This document shows, piece by piece, positions 58,714-64,000 of a stretch of 64,000 nucleotides of DNA. The DNA is from Candidatus Competibacter sp. (GTDB taxonomy: Bacteria; Pseudomonadota; Gammaproteobacteria; Competibacterales; Competibacteraceae): positions 1 through 64,000 of the forward strand of contig JARSSH010000043.1 in assembly GCA_029624815.1 (NCBI GenBank), given 5' to 3'. A model generated the notes under the pieces. It ran no database searches. It was not told the DNA's origin and saw only the letters and a list, made by a program, of their open reading frames with translations. Each line of letters opens with the position of its first letter. Within the stretch, counting starts at the first letter, position 1. Position numbers and translations under genes: made by a program.

Positions 58714-60180
58714 ATGGTTATGAGACAGTCATTACAGCTACGCCTGGGTCAGCAACTGACCATGACCCCCCAATTGCAGCAGGCGATTCGCCTGTTGCAA
58801 TTGTCCAGTCTGGATCTACAGGTGGAGGTGCAGGCGGTTCTCGACTCCAACCTGATGTTGGAGCAGGCCGACGAACCGCAGGATCCGCCGGTCCAGCCGG
58901 AAACCCTGGCGGCCCAAACGGCGGCGGAGAACGGGCCGGAGGCAGAAATCGACGCGACGGCGAATACCCTGCCGGACGAACTGCCGGTGGACAGCGCGTG
59001 GGAGGATGTCTACGAATCGTATGACGGCGCGACCAGCTATTCCCGAGGCGAAGAGGAGGAATGGGATCCCTACGAGCGCTATGCCGGCGCCGGGGAATCG
59101 TTGCGCGACCATCTGTACTGGCAGATGCGGCTGACGCCGTTCGGCGAGCGGGAACTGGCGGTCGCCACCGCCATCATCGACGCGATCGACGAGTCCGGTT
59201 ATCTGGCCGCGTCGCTGGAGGATATTTGCCAGGGTTTGCACGATGGAATCGCGATGACGCCGGCCGAGGCCGAGAAGGTGTTGGGGCAGATTCAACGCTT
59301 CGATCCGCAGGGCGTCGGCGCCCGAAGCCCGGCCGAATGCCTGTTGTTGCAACTGGAGGCGTTATCGGCCGATACCCCGTGGCTGGCCGAGGCGCGCCGC
59401 CTGGTCGAGCATCATCTGGAACTGTTGGCCGAGCGCGATTTCGCCGGCTTGATGCGTCGGCTCAAGGTGACGCGCGAGGCGCTACAGGGTATCGTGAGCC
59501 TGATTCAGTCCTTGGATCCGCGCCCGGGCGCCCGCCTGTCCAACGCCGCGCCGCAGTACGTCGTTCCGGACGTATTGGTCTACCGCCAGCGCCATGCCTG
59601 GCGGGTCGAGCTGAACCCCGATAACATGCCCAAGCTGCGCATCAACGCCCGCTACGCGGCCTTGGCGCGGCAAAGCAGCCCGAACGGCGACACGGCCTGT
59701 CTGAAGAACCATCTGCAGGAGGCGCGCTGGTTTCTCAAGAGCCTGCAAAATCGCAACGAGACCCTGCTCAAGGTGGCCACCTGCATCGTCGAGCGTCAGC
59801 GGGAATTTCTGGAACAGGGCGACGAGTACATGAAGCCGCTGATTCTGCGGGATGTCGCCGAGACGCTGGGCATGCACGAATCGACCGTCTCGCGGGTGAC
59901 CACCCAGAAATACATGCATACGCCGCGAGGGATCTACGAGCTGAAATATTTCTTTTCCAGCCATGTCGGCACCAGCGACGGCGGCGAGTGTTCGTCCACC
60001 GCCATCCGTGCCATGATCCGCAAGCTGATCCAGGCGGAAAACCCCGGTAAGCCGCTCAGCGACGATAAGATCGCCAAACTGTTGGAGGCCGAGGGTATTC
60101 ATGTGGCCCGGCGCACGGTGGCCAAATATCGGGAAGCCATTTCCATTCCTTCTTCTTCGGATCGTAAACGCCTCGTCTGA
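58714..60180 (+). CDS. rpoN: RNA polymerase sigma-54 factor
   Basis: 488 residues. Gln/Leu-rich region I (LRLGQQLTMTPQLQQAIRLL), acidic region II (about 50-120), and the RpoN box ARRTVAKYRE near the C-terminus. Recognises GG-N10-GC promoters with an enhancer-binding ATPase. Alternative ATG at 58720. Followed by hpf and the nitrogen-PTS genes. Confidence 0.98.
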   Translation: MVMRQSLQLRLGQQLTMTPQLQQAIRLLQLSSLDLQVEVQAVLDSNLMLEQADEPQDPPVQPETLAAQTAAENGPEAEIDATANTLPDELPVDSAWEDVYESYDGATSYSRGEEEEWDPYERYAGAGESLRDHLYWQMRLTPFGERELAVATAIIDAIDESGYLAASLEDICQGLHDGIAMTPAEAEKVLGQIQRFDPQGVGARSPAECLLLQLEALSADTPWLAEARRLVEHHLELLAERDFAGLMRRLKVTREALQGIVSLIQSLDPRPGARLSNAAPQYVVPDVLVYRQRHAWRVELNPDNMPKLRINARYAALARQSSPNGDTACLKNHLQEARWFLKSLQNRNETLLKVATCIVERQREFLEQGDEYMKPLILRDVAETLGMHESTVSRVTTQKYMHTPRGIYELKYFFSSHVGTSDGGECSSTAIRAMIRKLIQAENPGKPLSDDKIAKLLEAEGIHVARRTVAKYREAISIPSSSDRKRLV

Positions 60181-60341
60181 ACGGACGGGGATACCCGCCC
60201 CGCGAGGGGCATCGCAACGGGAGTGTGGGGCGTGCCGGACGGCGTGAATCCGCAACGGTCCAGCGGTCGCCATGGAACGCGCGCCGGTCGACGGCTCCAA
60301 CGCCCGATCCAAACGAGACCTGCCAGCCAGGAGTCCATGTC

Positions 60342-60665
60342 ATGCAAATCAAACTGAGCGGACACCATGTGGAAATCACCCAGGCGCTGCACGACTACGT
60401 GCACGACAAACTGGAGCGTATCGAGCGGCATTTCGACAATGCGACCAGCGCCCAGGTGATTCTCAGCGTCGAGAAGCTGCGCCAGAAGGCCGAAGCGACG
60501 ATCCATGTGGCCGGTCACGAGATCTTCGCCGACGCCGTCGACGAGGATATGTATGCCGCGCTCGATGCCCTGATCGACAAGATCGACCGTCAGATCAAGA
60601 AACACAAGGAAAAACTGACGGACAAGCATCGTGGCGAAAAGGCGCGCAGTTACCCCCAGCCTTGA
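60342..60665 (+). CDS. hpf: Ribosome hibernation promoting factor (short HPF)
   Basis: 107 residues from MQIKLSGHHVEITQALHDYV. S30AE fold; short form without the dimerisation domain. Supports 100S ribosome formation with Rmf, or 70S stabilisation, in stationary phase. The 161 bases after rpoN hold no gene. Confidence 0.95.
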   Translation: MQIKLSGHHVEITQALHDYVHDKLERIERHFDNATSAQVILSVEKLRQKAEATIHVAGHEIFADAVDEDMYAALDALIDKIDRQIKKHKEKLTDKHRGEKARSYPQP

Positions 60666-60674
60666 GTGAACTTC

Positions 60675-61148
60675 ATGGATATTACAGACCTGATTACCTC
60701 CGACCGGATCGTCTGTGACAGCGAAGTAGCCAGCAAGAAAAGGGTCATCGAGGTATTGAGTGAGCTGCTCGTCACCGGTCAGCCCGATTTGACGGTCCGG
60801 CCGATCTTCGACAGCCTGATCGGCCGGGAGCGTCTGGGGAGCACGGGTCTGGGTCATGGGGTCGCCCTGCCCCATGGCCGCTTCGAGCACAGCCAGCAGG
60901 CCATTGGCGCGTTTGTCAAGTTAAAAAAGGGCGTGGATTTCGACGCCATCGACCGGCAGCCCGTGGACTTGGTGTTCGGTCTGCTGGTGCCGGATCATTA
61001 CACCGACGAACATCTGAAGATTCTTGCCTATCTGGCGGAAATGTTCAGCGACCAGGCCTTTTGCCGGCAATTGCGGGAAACCGACTCCAATCGGATGCTG
61101 TTTACCCAGTTCCGGGATTGGAAGCCCGCGGCCATGACCTTGCCATGA
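60675..61148 (+). CDS. ptsN: Nitrogen-PTS EIIA protein
   Basis: 157 residues from MDITDLITSDRIVCD; the GTG at 60666 is an alternative. Phospho-acceptor His67 in GHGVALPHGRFE. Receives phosphate from NPr and regulates potassium transport and other targets. Overlaps hprK (ATGA). Confidence 0.96.
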   Translation: MDITDLITSDRIVCDSEVASKKRVIEVLSELLVTGQPDLTVRPIFDSLIGRERLGSTGLGHGVALPHGRFEHSQQAIGAFVKLKKGVDFDAIDRQPVDLVFGLLVPDHYTDEHLKILAYLAEMFSDQAFCRQLRETDSNRMLFTQFRDWKPAAMTLP

Positions 61149-62089
61149 ACCAGCCGGCCCGCGCGAAGGATGTATTCCAGGCGCTGGAAGCCGTGTTGGA
61201 CTTGAACTGGGCCGGCGGCGCGGCGGGGGCGGAACGCATCCTATGGCCCTTGACCGAAGCCGGCATTCCCTTGTACGGCCGGCTGAACTGGGTTCATTCC
61301 CCCCGGCTGCAAATCTGCGGTCCGGAGGAAAGCGACTTTTTCGGTCGGCTCGAACCGGCGGTGCGGGAGGCGTTGATCCGCGATCTGCTGGAATTCCCGA
61401 CGGGTGCGGTGCTGGTGTGCGGCGGCGTGGAGCCGGTCGAGGCGCTGCGGGCCGGCGCCGAGGCGGCCGGCGTCCCGCTCTGGTCCAGCCCGGTCACGCC
61501 CGAGGTGGCGCTGGAGCAACTCAACCACTACCGGCACGGTCTGGACGCTTCCACCGTGGTCCACGGCGAGCTGCTTGAAGTGTTCGGCCTGGGCGTGCTG
61601 ATCACCGGCGGCAGCGGCATCGGCAAGAGCGAGCTGGCCTTGGAGCTGATCAGTCGCGGCCATCGCCTGATCGCCGACGACACGCCGACCCTGACCCGGG
61701 TGGCGTCGTCGGTCCTGGAAGGAACCTGTCCGCCCGCCTTGAGCGATCTGCTGGAAGTGCGCGGGCTTGGCATCCTCAATATCCGCCGTATGTTTGGAGA
61801 TAGCGCCATTAAGCGCAACAAGCGTATCCGGCTGATTCTCCACTTGGTCAAAATGGAGGAGATCGCACCGCCGGCCGATGCCCGGCTGCAGGGGATGCGG
61901 GAAAACCGGGTCATTCTGGGCGTCGGCGTACCGGCGATCACCTTGCCGATCGCGCCCGGCCGCAATCTGGCGGTGCTGGTGGAATGCGCGGTGCGCGATC
62001 ACATCCTGCGCTTGGGCGGATATCACGCCGAACAGGATCTGATGGCGCGCATGGAAAAAACCATGGCGAGGGCCGTTTCGTGCGAATAA
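61145..62089 (+). CDS. hprK: HPr kinase/phosphorylase
   Basis: 314 residues from ATG 61145. Conserved His140 (STVVHGELLEVFG), Walker A LITGGSGIGKSELALELI (154-171), IADDTPTL and the K3 motif EVRGLGILNIRRMFG. Phosphorylates and dephosphorylates HPr at Ser46, which the downstream NPr retains. Rare in enteric gammaproteobacteria, more usual in beta- and alphaproteobacteria and Xanthomonas. Confidence 0.97.
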   Translation: MNQPARAKDVFQALEAVLDLNWAGGAAGAERILWPLTEAGIPLYGRLNWVHSPRLQICGPEESDFFGRLEPAVREALIRDLLEFPTGAVLVCGGVEPVEALRAGAEAAGVPLWSSPVTPEVALEQLNHYRHGLDASTVVHGELLEVFGLGVLITGGSGIGKSELALELISRGHRLIADDTPTLTRVASSVLEGTCPPALSDLLEVRGLGILNIRRMFGDSAIKRNKRIRLILHLVKMEEIAPPADARLQGMRENRVILGVGVPAITLPIAPGRNLAVLVECAVRDHILRLGGYHAEQDLMARMEKTMARAVSCE

Positions 62090-62946
62090 TCATCGTCAGC
62101 GGTTTATCCGGTTCCGGCAAGACCATCGCGCTGCAAACCCTGGAAGATCTGGACTATTACTGCGTCGATAACCTGCCGTTCAAGCTGATTCTACCCCTGG
62201 CGCGGGAAATCACCGCCGCCAGGGGTTATTTGCCGCCGACGGTGGCGGTGGGAGTGGACGCGCGCAATTTCATCGACGATTTGCATCGATTTCCCGCCAC
62301 GCTGGCCGAGCTTCGCGCCAGCGATCTGCGGGTGGACGTGCTGTTCCTTCAGGCCGACGATGAGATTCTGCTCAAGCGCTACAGTGAAACCCGGCGGCGG
62401 CATCCCCTGGATCTGGGCAGCATCCCCTTGCGGGAGGCGATTCAGCGGGAGCGGCTTTTGTTGGAGCCAATCGTGGCCTGCGCCGATCTGCTCGTCGACA
62501 CCAGCGACACCAACCTCTATCAGTTGCGCGAGCTGATTCGCGCCCGCGTGCACGAGACGCCCAGCGAGGCGATGTCGCTGCTGTTCGAGTCGTTCGGCTT
62601 CAAGAACGGCGTGCCCGCCGACGCCGATTTTGTGTTCGATGTCCGCTGTTTGCCTAACCCGCACTGGGAGCCGCAGCTACGCCCTCTGACCGGCCTGGAT
62701 CGGACCGTGATCGATTTTCTCGCCGGCCAACCGGAAGTGGACGCGATGATCGCCGACGTCGGTCATTTTCTGGAGGGTTGGTTGCCGCGGTTCGAGCGCA
62801 GCGAGCGGAGTTATTTGACCGTGGCCATCGGATGTACCGGCGGTCAGCACCGCTCGGTGTTCGTCGCCGAGGCGCTGGCTCGCCATTTCAGTGGGTTGCG
62901 CGACTATGTCATGGTTCGCCATCGAGAACTAAAATTGACGGTGTAG
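62080..62946 (+). CDS. rapZ: RNase adapter protein RapZ
   Basis: 288 residues from GTG 62080, overlapping hprK by 10 nt. Walker A GLSGSGKT, then YYCVDNLPFKLI, RFQADDE-type FLQADDEILLKRYSETRRRHP quoted as LKRYSETRRRHP, and the C-terminal GCTGGQHRSVF. In E. coli it guides RNase E to GlmZ and binds GlcN6P. Normal length (about 285). Confidence 0.96.
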   Translation: MRIIIVSGLSGSGKTIALQTLEDLDYYCVDNLPFKLILPLAREITAARGYLPPTVAVGVDARNFIDDLHRFPATLAELRASDLRVDVLFLQADDEILLKRYSETRRRHPLDLGSIPLREAIQRERLLLEPIVACADLLVDTSDTNLYQLRELIRARVHETPSEAMSLLFESFGFKNGVPADADFVFDVRCLPNPHWEPQLRPLTGLDRTVIDFLAGQPEVDAMIADVGHFLEGWLPRFERSERSYLTVAIGCTGGQHRSVFVAEALARHFSGLRDYVMVRHRELKLTV

Positions 62947-62997
62947 CTCAATGGGCGGTTACGGTTGGATTGGCTGGGGAACAGAGGGAGCGTCAGG

Positions 62998-63267
62998 GTG
63001 CTGAAGCGGGAAATTGTCATCATCAACAGGCTGGGGTTGCACGCCCGCGCCGCTGCTAAATTCGTGACCCTGGCGGCCGGATTCGACGCCGAGATCCGAT
63101 TGTTGCGCGATGGACGCGAAGTCAATGGCAAAAGCATCATGGGGGTCATGATGCTGGCGGCCGCGCGTGGCGCCCGATTGGAGTTGTGCGCCAGCGGTCC
63201 CGAGGCCGAACAGGCGCTCGAACATCTCGAAGATCTGGTGCGCCGCCGCTTCGACGAGAGCGAATGA
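62998..63267 (+). CDS. ptsO: Phosphocarrier protein NPr/HPr
   Basis: 89 residues from GTG 62998, preceded by GGGAG. His15 (RLGLHARAA) and Ser46 (NGKSIMGVMML) fall at the canonical positions, which supports this start. Ser46 is the HprK site. Carries phosphate from EI to EIIA-Ntr. Confidence 0.94.
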   Translation: MLKREIVIINRLGLHARAAAKFVTLAAGFDAEIRLLRDGREVNGKSIMGVMMLAAARGARLELCASGPEAEQALEHLEDLVRRRFDESE

Positions 63268-63279
63268 GAGGGCTTCCGC

Positions 63280-64000
63280 ATGCCGTTTTCGCTGCATGGC
63301 ATCGGGGTTTCCCGGGGGTATGCGATCGGCAGAACCTACCTGCTGCAGCGTAACCAGCCGGAAATCGCCGAGTACACCATCCCCGACGCCATCGTCGAGG
63401 ATGAAGTCCAGCGTTTTCTGAATAGTCTGGATATAGCCAGGCGGCAGTTGCGCGATGTCCGAGTGCAGGTTCCCCCGACGGCGCCGACGGAGGTCGCCGC
63501 CTTCATCGACACCCATTTGCTGATGCTGGAAGACGCGACTTTTACCGAGGCGCCGATCAAGCTGATTCGCACGCGCAAGTGCAACGCCGAATGGGCGCTG
63601 AAGATCCAGCGGGATCTGCTGATCCAGGTGTTCGAAGACATGGACGATCCGTATCTGCGCACCCGCAAGGACGATGTGGAACATGTGGTGCGGCGAGTAC
63701 AGCGCGTGCTGGTGACCGAGGATCCGGCTTATCTGAACGACCCCGATTACACCGAGCTGGCATCCAGCCGATTGATGGGACGCATCGTCGTCGCCGACGA
63801 CCTGACCCCGGCCGACACCATCCTGATGCAGCATCAAGGGGTGCTGGCTTTCGTGACCGAGTACGGTGGCCCGCTGTCTCACACCGCCATTCTGGCGCGC
63901 AGCCTGGGCATCCCGGCGGTGGTCGGCGCGCGCAACGCCCGCGCTTATCTGGGCCACGACGAGCCGGTGATCGTCGATGGCCGGCAGGGTGTGATCCTGC
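63280..64000 (+). CDS. ptsI: PTS enzyme I, partial (runs off the window)
   Basis: 240 residues visible from ATG 63280, open to the window end. Starts MPFSLHGIGVSRGYAIG; the phosphohistidine motif is GGPLSHTAILARSLGIPAVV. There is no N-terminal GAF domain, so it is a plain EI rather than EI-Ntr (PtsP), though it probably serves NPr. Full length expected about 570-590 residues. Confidence 0.93.
   Translation, partial: MPFSLHGIGVSRGYAIGRTYLLQRNQPEIAEYTIPDAIVEDEVQRFLNSLDIARRQLRDVRVQVPPTAPTEVAAFIDTHLLMLEDATFTEAPIKLIRTRKCNAEWALKIQRDLLIQVFEDMDDPYLRTRKDDVEHVVRRVQRVLVTEDPAYLNDPDYTELASSRLMGRIVVADDLTPADTILMQHQGVLAFVTEYGGPLSHTAILARSLGIPAVVGARNARAYLGHDEPVIVDGRQGVIL

Noticed and set aside
62941-62965. GTAGCTCAATGG stretch before ptsO resembling a tRNA D-arm
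   Set aside because: No acceptor, anticodon or T-arm can be paired around it.

Overview
The window looks like a chromosomal segment from a GC-rich, non-enteric gammaproteobacterium. Evidence is gene order: rpsT/murJ and ribF-ileS-lspA-ispH, petABC-sspB, diaA-dolP, and the mlaFEDCB-ibaG-murA-hisG-hisD block facing kdsD-kdsC-lptCAB-rpoN-hpf-ptsN-hprK-rapZ-npr-ptsI. A separate HPr kinase, a pyruvate phosphate dikinase and a KDPG aldolase argue against an enteric and fit an environmental lineage. A Competibacter-like organism is only a guess.

Layout. 1-1.8 kb: accessory edge with a truncated IS982 transposase, a PIN toxin/excisionase-like antitoxin pair and a tRNA-Thr(CGU). 1.9-12.5 kb: LytTR response regulator, ispH, lspA, ileS, ribF, a B12-binding radical SAM enzyme, murJ, rpsT and a secreted Gly/Tyr-rich protein. 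12.5-16.4 kb: cysK and a MoxR/VWA pair separated by a small AT-rich insertion. 16.4-23.9 kb: the most unusual part, a tightly packed five-gene operon reading leftward: a large Mod-type methyltransferase, a UPF0175/DUF3368 toxin-antitoxin pair, an SF2 helicase and a separate PD-(D/E)XK-like protein. It resembles a type III restriction system whose nuclease domain is a stand-alone gene and which carries an internal addiction module. Two copies of a palindromic GC-rich repeat lie inside it.

24-34.5 kb: diaA-dolP, sspB, the cytochrome bc1 operon, an RNase II-family nuclease, a SulP transporter (STAS plus cNMP-binding domains) coupled to eda, and a ferredoxin-NADP reductase. 34.5-35.5 kb is a graveyard: fragments of an amino-acid ABC transporter and a frameshifted GNAT gene. 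35.5-44.3 kb: lactate utilisation, lutABC-dld-lldP, transcribed leftward from a well-formed promoter flanked by two identical operators, with the divergent regulator lldR. 44.4-64 kb: YkgJ-like protein, his/mur/mla genes, ppdK, then LPS export, sigma-54 and nitrogen-PTS genes. The last gene (ptsI) runs off the window.

Working picture: housekeeping envelope, translation and respiration genes form the backbone. The lactate operon, PPDK and the NPr/EIIA-Ntr/HprK regulators link carbon and phosphoenolpyruvate status. Accessory DNA is concentrated at 0-1.8, 14.9-15.2, 16.4-23.9 and 34.5-35.5 kb. Function calls come from motifs and gene context read by eye; no database search was run.
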